8,520 nucleotides of DNA from Verrucomicrobiales bacterium (lineage in GTDB: Bacteria; Verrucomicrobiota; Verrucomicrobiia; Verrucomicrobiales; DEV007). A program made the translations under genes and the position numbers. Shown here one piece after another: positions 1 through 6,746 of the stretch. Positions within the stretch are counted from its first letter, which is position 1; every line of letters begins with the position of its first letter. The stretch is taken from NCBI GenBank assembly GCA_003232855.1, contig QIKC01000339.1, positions 1-8,520 on the forward strand, written 5' to 3'. Below the pieces are notes generated by a model that worked only from the letters and a program-made list of their open reading frames with translations, ran no database searches and was not told the origin of the DNA.

Positions 1-1823
1 TCACCGACGCCTCGGTAGTCGTCGATGACGACTACATCGAACTCTACAACACCGCCCCGCTGCCCGTCGCCCTCGACGGGCTCGCCCTCACTGACTCCCC
101 CGGCCAAGGCACACCCCACCCGCTACCACCCCTCGCCTTCATCCCCGCCAACGGCCACCTCACCTTCACCGCCCTCGGCGGCGATCCCGAAAACCTCACC
201 CTCTTCCAACTGCCTTTCAAAATCTCCTCCACCGGTAACGAAATTTTGGCATTGTTAGAATTCAATGAAAAAATCATCAGCATCGTCGCCGCCACTCCAC
301 TCGACACCGATACCTCCAGCGGTCGAGACCCCGACGGCGCCGCCGCCATCACCTCCTTCCACCTACCCACCCCCGGCACCACCAACCCGGGTAACCTCTC
401 CTTCATCACCTTCCCAGAAGGAGAACTGATCGCCGACGATGCCGTCTGGAACTACCACACCGAAATCGGTGCCCCGCCCGCCGATTGGAGAGACAACGAC
501 TTCGACGACAGCACCTGGGCGAGCGGCCCGGCAGAACTGGGGTTCGGAGATGCCGGTAGTGGCCAGGCGACCACACAACTCATCAGCGACGCCATCGCCT
601 ACTACTTCAGAACCAACTTCACCATCCCAGACGACGGCGGCGACACCAGTAGTTACCGGGTGGAGCTACTGCGCGATGACGGTGCCGTGCTCTACATCGA
701 CGGCATCGAAGTCCTGCGCGACAACATTTCCGCGGGCATCGAAATTAGCGATAACACATTCGCAAACCAGACTGTGGGTGGAGCATCCGAACGCACCTTC
801 TTCCCCAACGATCTCACGAATATCCCCGGACTCGCCCCCGGCACCCACACCCTCGCCGCCAGCATCCACCAGGCGACTTTTGACAGCAGTGACATCAGCT
901 TCGCCATGCGCCTCTTTCGCGCCCCCCGACAGACCGTCACCCGTGACCCGGAAATCATCCGCGCCGAGACGCTCTTCGACAACCTCCGCATCACCGAACT
1001 GATGTACCACCCGGCCGAAACCCCCCTCGCCGAATTCATCGAATTCTACAACACCAGCACCACCGAGCCCCTCGACCTCACCGGCCTGCGCCTCGCCGAC
1101 GCCATCGATTTCACCTTCCCCGCAATCTCCCTGCCACCCAGCGGCTACTTGCTAGTCGTCGCCGACATCGCCACCTTCCAGGCCACCTACGGCGCCGGCC
1201 TGCCCGTAGCCGGCCAGTACGAAGGCCGCCTAGCCAACGGCGACGAGCGCCTGCGCCTAATCCTCCCCGCACCCCTAGCCGCCCAAATCCTCAATTTCCG
1301 CTACGAAGATCTCTGGTACCCCAGCACCGACGGCGACGGCCCGAGCCTCGAAATCATCGACCCCGCCGGCACCCGCGAGCGCTGGACCCTCGCCGCCGGT
1401 TGGCAGCCCAGCGCCACCCCCGGCGGCACCCCCGGCGGCACGGCACCGCTCGACTTCGACCTCTGGGCCGCCGCCAATGCCATCACCAACCCCGACGCCG
1501 ACCCCGACGGCAACGGCCTCTCCGCCTTCGCCGAGTACGCGCTCGGCATCGCCCCCGGCGCACCCGCCCCGATCTCCGCAGCGCCTGGCACCTTCACCCT
1601 CGACCTCCCCTCCGAATCTCGCCCCGACGTCCGCTACCTCGCCCAGACATCCACCGACCTCGGCACTTGGCAAACCATCGCCCAACGTGACGGCACCGCC
1701 GCCTGGATCGGCGACGCCCCACCCGCCCTCGGCAGCTCCCCCGCCGGACACCAACGCGCCAGCTTCCCCACCAGCGGCGACGAATCCTTCTTCCGCCTCG
1801 TCCTCGAGCGCATCGCCCCATAA
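1..1823 (+). CDS. Secreted lamin-tail-domain (LTD) protein, 5'-partial
   Basis: The frame is open from base 3 (first full codon) to the TAA at 1821-1823, giving 606 visible residues; the N-terminus and any signal peptide lie outside the window. A TTG at 246 is in frame but internal, because the sequence before it (VVDDDYIELYNTAPLPVALDG) is already lamin-tail domain. Visible order: the end of one LTD (about residues 1-130); a galactose-binding-like beta domain (about 139-306, with LLRDDGAVLYIDG and HTLAASIHQ); a second LTD (about 328-474, starting LRITELMYHP and containing EFIEFYN); a TPGGTPGG linker; and a C-terminal module (about 480-606) with DPDGNGLSAFAEYALG and a final FFRL. LTDs in bacteria occur on exported proteins, often with CotH kinase or nuclease domains, but no catalytic domain is visible here. 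The role is probably extracellular adhesion or structure; this is inference. An AT-richer codon patch lies near 236-290. Confidence 0.88.
   Translation, partial: TDASVVVDDDYIELYNTAPLPVALDGLALTDSPGQGTPHPLPPLAFIPANGHLTFTALGGDPENLTLFQLPFKISSTGNEILALLEFNEKIISIVAATPLDTDTSSGRDPDGAAAITSFHLPTPGTTNPGNLSFITFPEGELIADDAVWNYHTEIGAPPADWRDNDFDDSTWASGPAELGFGDAGSGQATTQLISDAIAYYFRTNFTIPDDGGDTSSYRVELLRDDGAVLYIDGIEVLRDNISAGIEISDNTFANQTVGGASERTFFPNDLTNIPGLAPGTHTLAASIHQATFDSSDISFAMRLFRAPRQTVTRDPEIIRAETLFDNLRITELMYHPAETPLAEFIEFYNTSTTEPLDLTGLRLADAIDFTFPAISLPPSGYLLVVADIATFQATYGAGLPVAGQYEGRLANGDERLRLILPAPLAAQILNFRYEDLWYPSTDGDGPSLEIIDPAGTRERWTLAAGWQPSATPGGTPGGTAPLDFDLWAAANAITNPDADPDGNGLSAFAEYALGIAPGAPAPISAAPGTFTLDLPSESRPDVRYLAQTSTDLGTWQTIAQRDGTAAWIGDAPPALGSSPAGHQRASFPTSGDESFFRLVLERIAP
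1416..1439 (+). repeat. Two tandem 12-nt units coding a TPGG linker
   Basis: ACCCCCGGCGGC occurs twice in direct succession, in frame, and encodes TPGGTPGG. It sits exactly between the second lamin-tail domain and the C-terminal module of the surrounding gene, so it acts as a flexible linker and could change in copy number by slippage. Confidence 0.7.
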
Positions 1824-2134
1824 ACCTCTGCCTCACCGGCACCAGCCGCGCCGCGCCGGCCTTCGCCGCTCCTCCGCCCGACATCGCCCTAACTATATCA
1901 GAAAGAACCCCGGCCGTCACCTTTTCCATCGAAATCGGCAACGTCGGAGACCAAAATCTCTCTTGGTTTTTCCTGCCCACCTCAATCTTCCCCCTACGCT
2001 TCATCGCCACACCCGAAAGCGACATCCTCCCCCCCGACCAAACGACGACGATCCGGTTCACCATCAACACCGAAAACCTTCTCCCGGACACCTATTTTGA
2101 CACCATCAGCATCCTATCATCCGCCCCAGACCTA
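1823..2134 (+). other. In-frame coding extension without a start codon (headless 5' end)
   Basis: Reading the frame of the downstream gene (codons at 1823, 1826 and so on) gives no stop and, from about 1880, clearly protein-like sequence: PPDIALTISERTPAV, then IEIGNVGDQNLSWFFLP, then LPPDQTTTIRFTINTENL and LPDTYFDTISI. This is the usual layout of an Ig-like BACON / choice-of-anchor module in secreted proteins. The frame is open back to a stop at 1688-1690, but no ATG, GTG or TTG occurs before TTG 2135, and the part before about 1820 is only the shadow of the upstream gene. An ATA at 1820 overlaps the upstream TAA (ATAA), without a Shine-Dalgarno sequence. Possible explanations are a lost base in the CCCC run at 1816-1819 splitting one long gene, a 5' deletion, or a non-standard start. 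Confidence 0.6.
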
Positions 2135-4009
2135 TTGGAAATTCCGTTCCAAATCCGAATCACCGGCACCGGCATCGAACACTCTCCCAACGCGCTCGAC
2201 TTCGGAGTCGTCGAAGGTATCCCGCCCAGCACTCAGACCCTCACGATCACCTCGCTCGAGGCCTCCGAACTCACCTGGAGCGCCAGCACTAGCGCCACCT
2301 GGATCCAACTAGGAGCCACCACCGGCACCACCCCCTCTGAACTGGCCATCACCGTCGATCCCGCCCTACTGCCTCCTGGCGAACAATCCGAATCCACGGT
2401 CGCCATCACCACCCCGGACGGAACCCAGTTCGTCACCGTCGCTGCCACCTTCTTCGATTCCACCCTCGACCAACTCATCGCCGACCCCAACCGCCCCCGA
2501 GTCTACGGCATCCGCCGCGGCGATGGCCAGCCCGGCAGCGGCATCCTGTTCGCCTTCGACGCCACCGACGGCAACCTCCTCGCCAGCCTCTCGATCGGCC
2601 CCCAAATCACCGCCGCCACCATCCACCCCGCCGACGACGTCCTCTACCTCGCCACCGCAAACAGCACGACATTGCAACGAGCCGACCTCGCCACCTTCAC
2701 TAAATTGGCTCCGCTCGACCTCGCCATTTCGAACATCGCCCAGCTCGCCGCCGGCCCCGCCGGACAGATCTATGCTGAGGCAATAAAGGGTTCCCTTCGT
2801 TTGCTAGACAGTTCGAGTGGCACCTCGATTTCGAACCAGCAGACAGGCAACACAGCACTCAGCGCCACCAGCGCATCCTCCGCCTCGCCCCCCGTTTACT
2901 TCCGCGCTTTCGAGTCCCCCGAGCTCATCCGAATCACCCGCCATCGCCTCGATAGCGACACTTTCCAATCCCTCAGCTCCCCACCCTCACCCGCATCGAC
3001 CACACCACTGCTAGTCTCCGCCAAAGGCACGCGCATCTTCTGGGGCGGTCACGTCTTCAACCAAAACCTGCGCTTTCTAGGCGACCTCGGCACCCCCGTG
3101 TTCGCCACCTCCCCCGGTGGCGAACTCGCCGTCACCGGCACCGCCCTGCGCCGCCTCAGCACCGGTGGCGCCAACATACTCACCCTGTCCTTCCCCACCG
3201 AACTCTCCGCCATCAGCGGCGCCGCCGAACACCTCTTCCTCTACGACAACTTCTCCCAATCAGCCACCACCATCCCCCTGCGTCACTTCACCACCGCCCC
3301 CGCCACCCTCGACCTCGGCCCCGTCCCCCTCGGCAGCGACGCCACCGCCGAGGCCACCATCACCAACCACGGCGTCGAAACCCTCACCATCAGCGGTTTC
3401 CAATCCACCTCCGACGCCCACGCCGTCAGCACCCCGTTACCACTCGACATCCCGGCTCGCAGCTCAGCAGCCATCGCTCTCACCTATTCCCCCACCGCAC
3501 TCGGAACCGCACCCGCCGAAATCACCTTACACACCACCTTCATCGAAGCCCCCCCACTGCGCCTCTCCGCCACCGGCACCGGCACCCCCGGCACGCTCCC
3601 CGGTTACGCCGCTTGGCAGATCGACCACTTTGGCGCCACCGACGCCCCAGACGCCGGACCACTCGACGACCCAAACCGCAACGCCTGGCCCAACTTCGCC
3701 GAATTCCTCTTCGACCTCGACCCCCGCGCCCACGACGCCCCGCGCGACAATCTCCCCTCCCTTTCCAACGCCCCAGACGGCACCCCCTTACTCACCTTCA
3801 CCCGCGTCACCGCCGCCGCCTTCCACCTCACCATCGAACACTCCACCAACATCGCCGAATGGTCGCCCGCCACCGCTGGCAGCGATTTCCAAATCGACGC
3901 CATCACCGACCTCGGCGATGGCACCGAACGCGTCGTCCTGCGCCTACCCCCGCCCACCGACGGCACCGCGTTCTACCGGATCTCTGCCAGCATGTCAGCA
4001 GCGCCCTAG
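2135..4009 (+). CDS. Secreted Ig-like / beta-propeller / choice-of-anchor D protein, start unresolved
   Basis: TTG 2135 is the first canonical start in this frame, but it falls inside a beta-rich module (upstream residues read SAPDLLEIPFQIRITGTG), so the real protein begins earlier. Numbered from 2135 (624 aa): the end of one Ig-like module (1-12); a second Ig/BACON-like module (about 14-107, LPPGEQSESTVAITTPDGTQ); a YncE-like propeller stretch (about 113-385, with repeated patterns such as LFAFDATDGNLLASLSIGP and DDVLYLATA); an ASPM/Hydin-like choice-of-anchor D module (about 388-482, LDLGPVPLGSDATAEATITNHG); and a C-terminal module (about 488-624, DDPNRNAWPNFAEFLFDLDP ending FYRISASMSAAP) resembling the end of the preceding gene. 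No catalytic residues are recognised. It is probably extracellular, perhaps substrate binding or cell-surface display. Codon bias is relaxed around 2760-2850. Confidence 0.75.
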   Translation: MEIPFQIRITGTGIEHSPNALDFGVVEGIPPSTQTLTITSLEASELTWSASTSATWIQLGATTGTTPSELAITVDPALLPPGEQSESTVAITTPDGTQFVTVAATFFDSTLDQLIADPNRPRVYGIRRGDGQPGSGILFAFDATDGNLLASLSIGPQITAATIHPADDVLYLATANSTTLQRADLATFTKLAPLDLAISNIAQLAAGPAGQIYAEAIKGSLRLLDSSSGTSISNQQTGNTALSATSASSASPPVYFRAFESPELIRITRHRLDSDTFQSLSSPPSPASTTPLLVSAKGTRIFWGGHVFNQNLRFLGDLGTPVFATSPGGELAVTGTALRRLSTGGANILTLSFPTELSAISGAAEHLFLYDNFSQSATTIPLRHFTTAPATLDLGPVPLGSDATAEATITNHGVETLTISGFQSTSDAHAVSTPLPLDIPARSSAAIALTYSPTALGTAPAEITLHTTFIEAPPLRLSATGTGTPGTLPGYAAWQIDHFGATDAPDAGPLDDPNRNAWPNFAEFLFDLDPRAHDAPRDNLPSLSNAPDGTPLLTFTRVTAAAFHLTIEHSTNIAEWSPATAGSDFQIDAITDLGDGTERVVLRLPPPTDGTAFYRISASMSAAP

Positions 4010-4048
4010 ACGGTCATTTCTTTTCGGAGATTTCCCGGCGATCCACGC

Positions 4049-4054
4049 TATAAT
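4049..4054 (+). promoter_or_regulatory. Consensus -10 (TATAAT) of a probable grpE promoter
   Basis: A perfect TATAAT lies 25 nt before the grpE ATG in the short gap after the upstream stop. The expected -35 position (about 4025-4031) reads CGGAGAT and does not resemble TTGACA, and there is no TG extension. With normal spacing the transcript would start near 4061, leaving a leader of about 20 nt. No CIRCE element or sigma-32-type boxes are visible, so heat-shock control is not evident here. Confidence 0.5.
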
Positions 4055-4079
4055 GCGCGCCCGAAAACGCACCGCACCC

Positions 4080-4655
4080 ATGAGCGCAGAAATACCCACC
4101 GACACCGATCCCGCCCCCGAAGTTCCCCAGCAAGCCGTCGACCCACCCGTCGCCGAGCCCGCCTCCCCAGAGCCGCCCGCCGACCCACTGGCAGTCGCCC
4201 TCGACGAGGCCGCACGCTGGAAAGACCGCGCCGCACGCGCCCAGGCAGAACTCGACAACTACCGCAAACGCATGGCGCGCGACAAAGCCGACGCCATCAA
4301 ATTCGGCAACGCCGGCCTACTCGGCGAATTGCTACCCATCATCGACAATTTCCAAATGGGCCTCGACGCCGCCAAAGCCGAAGGCGAGGACTCCATCATC
4401 GGCAAAGGCATGGAAATGGTGCACAAACAACTCGACGACTTCCTCGCCGCCCAAGGCGCCATCGAAGTAGCCGCCATCGGCGAAGTGTTCGACCCCAACC
4501 AACACGAAGCCCTCTCCCAAGAACACAGCGACACCATCCCCGAAGGCCAAGTCATCTCCCTCCTCCGCCGCGGCTTCCGCCTCCACGACCGCCTGCTCAG
4601 AGCCGCCAACGTCATCGTCTCCAAAGGCCCAGAAGCCGCCGCTGACAACCAGTAA
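4080..4655 (+). CDS. grpE: GrpE, nucleotide exchange factor of DnaK
   Basis: GrpE releases ADP from the cytoplasmic Hsp70 DnaK and so resets its folding cycle. The 191-residue product has the usual GrpE length and layout: a low-complexity acidic and proline-rich tail (1-40), a long helix starting about residue 41 with the conserved stretch YRKRMARDKADAIKFGNAGL (61-80) and LLPIIDNFQMGL (84-95), and a C-terminal beta domain with FDPNQHEAL (137-145) and GFRLHDRLLRAANVIVSK (165-182). ATG 4080 is preferred over the in-frame ATG at 4053, because the latter overlaps the TATAAT box and would add only basic residues. No Shine-Dalgarno sequence is seen. dnaJ follows after 81 nt; dnaK is not in the window. 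Confidence 0.95.
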   Translation: MSAEIPTDTDPAPEVPQQAVDPPVAEPASPEPPADPLAVALDEAARWKDRAARAQAELDNYRKRMARDKADAIKFGNAGLLGELLPIIDNFQMGLDAAKAEGEDSIIGKGMEMVHKQLDDFLAAQGAIEVAAIGEVFDPNQHEALSQEHSDTIPEGQVISLLRRGFRLHDRLLRAANVIVSKGPEAAADNQ

Positions 4656-4664
4656 CAAGGGTCA

Positions 4665-4714
4665 AGTTTTCAAGTTCTAAGTCGCAACAGCGCGACCACT
4701 TAAAACTTAAAACT
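4665..4714 (+). repeat. Imperfect hairpin in the grpE-dnaJ gap
   Basis: The left arm (4665-4685) and right arm (4692-4714) pair over about 20 bp: GTCGC/GCGAC closes a 6-nt loop (AACAGC), then a CAC bulge, then AGTTCTAA-type sequence pairs with TTAAAACTT with one mismatch, and GTTTT pairs with AAAAC beyond a bulged C. It begins about 10 nt after the grpE stop, and its right arm is the first half of the AT-rich leader before dnaJ. There is no U-tract, so it is a weak terminator candidate; mRNA stabilisation or processing is equally possible. Confidence 0.5.
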
Positions 4715-4736
4715 GAACACTTAAAACTTCCCCCCA
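4696..4736 (+). repeat. ACTTAAAACT / poly-C leader element, copy 1 (before dnaJ)
   Basis: This 41-nt block contains CCACTTAAAA, CTTAAAACTGAA and CACTTAAAACTT, then six C and one A, and abuts the dnaJ ATG. It matches the block directly before rsmE (5942-5984) with three substitutions and two single-base indels. It provides no purine-rich ribosome-binding site. It may be an initiation-enhancing leader or a dispersed intergenic repeat. Confidence 0.8.
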
Positions 4737-5876
4737 ATGAGCAAACGCGACTACTACGAAGTCCTCCGTATCACCAAAACTTCGACCACCATCGAGATCA
4801 AAAAAGCCTACCGCAAGGCAGCCGTCGAACACCACCCAGACAAAAACCCCGACGACCCCAGCGCCGAAGAACGCTTCAAGGAAGCCGGCGAAGCCTACGA
4901 AATCCTCAGCGACGAGCAGAAACGCGCCGCCTACGACCGCTTCGGCCACGCCGCCGTCTCCGGCAATGGCGGCGCCCGCAGCCACGACCCCTTCGACCTA
5001 TTCCGCGAAGTCTTCGGCAGTGGTGGCGGCGGCGGTGGCGGCGCCGGCGGCATCTTCGACGGGCTATTCGGTGGCGGCAGAACCCGCGGCGGCGACGGCG
5101 ACAACCGCGGCGCCGACCTTCGCTACGACTTGGAAATCACCCTAGAAGAAGCGGCCACCGGAATCGAAAAACAACTCGAACTGGAAAAGGCCGCGTCCTG
5201 CAAAAAATGCAGCGGCAGCGGATCCACCGCCGACAGCAGCACCGCCACCTGTGGCACCTGCGAAGGCCACGGACAGGTCATCTCTTCGCGAGGCTTCTTC
5301 CAAGTAAGGCAAACCTGCCCCGAATGCCGCGGCAGCGGCCAAACCCTCAAAGACCCCTGCGCGGCCTGTGGCGGCGACGGACGGGTCGAAGAACTGACCC
5401 GCATCACACTCGGCATCCCCGCCGGCATCGCCCACGGCTCGCGCATTCGCTCCACCGGCAACGGCGAAGTCGGCCGCCGCGGCGGCGAATCCGGCGACCT
5501 CTACGTCGTCGTCCACGTCAAAGAGCACGACGTTTTCGAACGCGATGACAACGACCTATTCTGCGAGATCCCCATCTCCTTCGCCACCGCCACCCTCGGC
5601 GGCGAACTCGAAGTGCCCACCCTCGATGGAAAATCATCCATCAAGATCCCGCCCGGCACCCAAAACAGCACCATCTTCCGCCTCCGCAACCGCGGCATCC
5701 AGTTCCTCAACTCCTCACGCAAAGGCGACCTCATGATCCAAGTTCAAGTCGAAATCCCCACCAAACTCAACAAGGGACAACGCGAAAAACTCCAAGAATT
5801 CTCCGACTCCATCGGCCAAAAAAACTCCCCCCTGCACGAGACCTTCTTCGAAAAAGCCAAACGCTTCTTTCAGTGA
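4737..5876 (+). CDS. dnaJ: DnaJ (Hsp40), type I J-domain co-chaperone
   Basis: DnaJ delivers unfolded substrates to DnaK and stimulates its ATPase in the cytoplasm. The 379-residue product has the full type I order: J domain (4-69) with the essential HPD at 33-35; a Gly/Phe-rich linker (about 84-125, including a run of seven glycines); a zinc-binding domain with four CxxCxGxG motifs at 155 (CKKCSGSG), 172 (CGTCEGHG), 194 (CPECRGSG) and 208 (CAACGGDG); then the two beta-barrel substrate-binding domains (GGELEVPTLDG, IPPGTQNSTIFRLRNRG, GDLMIQVQVEIP) and a short C-terminal tail. No key residue is missing. ATG 4737 gives the canonical N-terminus KRDYYEVL. It lies between grpE and rsmE and was probably transcribed with grpE. 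No Shine-Dalgarno sequence is present; six C precede the A next to the start codon. Confidence 0.97.
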   Translation: MSKRDYYEVLRITKTSTTIEIKKAYRKAAVEHHPDKNPDDPSAEERFKEAGEAYEILSDEQKRAAYDRFGHAAVSGNGGARSHDPFDLFREVFGSGGGGGGGAGGIFDGLFGGGRTRGGDGDNRGADLRYDLEITLEEAATGIEKQLELEKAASCKKCSGSGSTADSSTATCGTCEGHGQVISSRGFFQVRQTCPECRGSGQTLKDPCAACGGDGRVEELTRITLGIPAGIAHGSRIRSTGNGEVGRRGGESGDLYVVVHVKEHDVFERDDNDLFCEIPISFATATLGGELEVPTLDGKSSIKIPPGTQNSTIFRLRNRGIQFLNSSRKGDLMIQVQVEIPTKLNKGQREKLQEFSDSIGQKNSPLHETFFEKAKRFFQ

Positions 5877-5924
5877 GGATATTGGATAATTAGATGATTG
5901 GATGATTGGATGATTAGGAAATTG
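5877..5924 (+). repeat. Octanucleotide tandem array (GATGATTG type), six units
   Basis: Directly after the dnaJ stop the sequence divides into six 8-nt units: GGATATTG, GATAATTA, GATGATTG, GATGATTG, GATGATTA and GGAAATTG. The middle units are exact or differ by one base, and the outer ones are degenerate. It is very A/T-rich within a GC-rich chromosome and lies wholly between genes. It resembles short tandem intergenic repeats that are dispersed in some genomes; whether that holds here cannot be seen from one copy. Confidence 0.75.
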
Positions 5925-5941
5925 GGCATCCCCGCCTTCTC

Positions 5942-5984
5942 CCACTTAAAAACTTAAAACTTAACCACTTAAAACTCCCCCCCG
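5942..5984 (+). repeat. ACTTAAAACT / poly-C leader element, copy 2 (before rsmE)
   Basis: This 43-nt block contains CCACTTAAAAA, CTTAAAACTTAA and CCACTTAAAACT, then seven C and one G, and abuts the rsmE ATG. It is the second copy of the block before dnaJ, with the same distance to the start codon. Because both copies end exactly at a start codon, a role in translation initiation is plausible, but duplication of an intergenic repeat would look the same. Confidence 0.8.
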
Positions 5985-6731
5985 ATGCCCCGCTTCTACA
6001 TTCCTGCGGCCGATTGGAACCCGGAATCACCAGTGCTTTCCGAAGCCGAATCGCACCACTGCCTCAACGTCCTGCGACTGGGCGAGGGCGACAAAGTGAC
6101 TGCCTTCGATGGCCGCGGCGCCGAGATCTCCACCACGATCATCGCCGCCGAGCGCGGTGCCGTCCGGCTCGCACCCGCGCGCCCGAGCCGCTCCCCGGAA
6201 CTCGGCGCCCAGATCGCCATCGCCCAAGCCGTGCCCAAGGGCAAAAACATGGATCTCATCATCGAGAAAGCCACCGAACTCGGCGCCTCAGAAATCCACC
6301 CCTTACTCTCCGAACGCACAGTCATCCATCTCGACGGCGAACAGCGCGAAAAAAAGCGCGCCAAATGGCAGGCACGCGCCGTCGAAGCCTGCAAACAATC
6401 CGGCCAAAATTTCCTCCCCACCATCCATCCGCCAGTCACCACCGAACAGTTTTTCGCCGCCGGAGCTACCGACTACGACCTGCTTCTCGTCGCCTCCCTG
6501 CAACCCGGCGCACGCCACTTGAAAGAGATCCTAGCCGAACACCATACCGAGCACGGCTCCGCCCCCAAATCCGCCCTCATCCTAATCGGCCCCGAAGGCG
6601 ACTACACACCCGCCGAAATCAACGCCGCAGTAAACGCCGGCTGCCTGCCGATGACACTCGGCCCCATCGTCCTGCGCACCGAGACCGCCGCCATCTATTC
6701 GCTCAGCATACTCGCCTACGAACTCCTCTAA
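5985..6731 (+). CDS. rsmE: RsmE, 16S rRNA (uracil-1498-N3)-methyltransferase
   Basis: RsmE uses S-adenosylmethionine to methylate U1498 of 16S rRNA in the small ribosomal subunit. The product (248 aa, normal length) has an N-terminal PUA-like part (SHHCLNVLRLGEGDKVTAFDGRG, 23-45) and a SPOUT-fold C-terminal part with the family motifs KGKNMDLIIEKATELGASEI (85-104), EACKQSGQNFLPTI (134-147), IGPEGDYTPAEI (201-212) and LGPIVLRTETA (225-235), the last two forming the knotted cofactor site. The usual IGPEGG reads IGPEGD here, a modest variation. ATG 5985 gives the typical start MPRFYI. It follows dnaJ after 108 nt, a common neighbour in bacteria, and is followed after 15 nt by the dehydrogenase gene, so the two may share a transcript. 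Confidence 0.93.
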   Translation: MPRFYIPAADWNPESPVLSEAESHHCLNVLRLGEGDKVTAFDGRGAEISTTIIAAERGAVRLAPARPSRSPELGAQIAIAQAVPKGKNMDLIIEKATELGASEIHPLLSERTVIHLDGEQREKKRAKWQARAVEACKQSGQNFLPTIHPPVTTEQFFAAGATDYDLLLVASLQPGARHLKEILAEHHTEHGSAPKSALILIGPEGDYTPAEINAAVNAGCLPMTLGPIVLRTETAAIYSLSILAYELL

Positions 6732-6746
6732 CTGATCACTTACATC

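Noticed and set aside
1275..1754. Antisense ORF of 159 aa and similar long antisense ORFs (for example 5142-5528, 692-1039)
   Set aside because: They arise from the strong C-ending codon bias, are Gly/Ala/Val-rich, and lie opposite well-supported genes.
1820..1822. ATA start codon overlapping the TAA stop (ATAA) for the second surface protein
   Set aside because: ATA starts are very rare, there is no Shine-Dalgarno sequence, and the resulting N-terminus lacks a convincing signal peptide; kept only as one possibility in the headless-gene finding.
1477..2100. + strand ORF of 207 aa over the gene 1/gene 2 junction
   Set aside because: It is proline/serine/arginine-rich low-complexity sequence, the typical shadow frame of C-biased codons, with no domain pattern.
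4053..4055. ATG 4053 as the grpE start
   Set aside because: It overlaps the consensus -10 hexamer and would add nine mostly basic residues (MRARKRTAP) not expected in GrpE.
3117..4079. Long N-terminal extension of grpE (ORF open from 3117)
   Set aside because: It is a proline/serine-rich shadow of the surface-protein gene in another frame; GrpE homology and normal length begin at ATG 4080.
4010..4079. CIRCE or sigma-32 heat-shock element before grpE
   Set aside because: Neither the TTAGCACTC/GAGTGCTAA inverted repeat nor CTTGAA/CCCCAT-type boxes are present.
5877..5984. CRISPR array in the dnaJ-rsmE gap
   Set aside because: The units are 8-12 nt in direct tandem without spacers; no cas genes are present.
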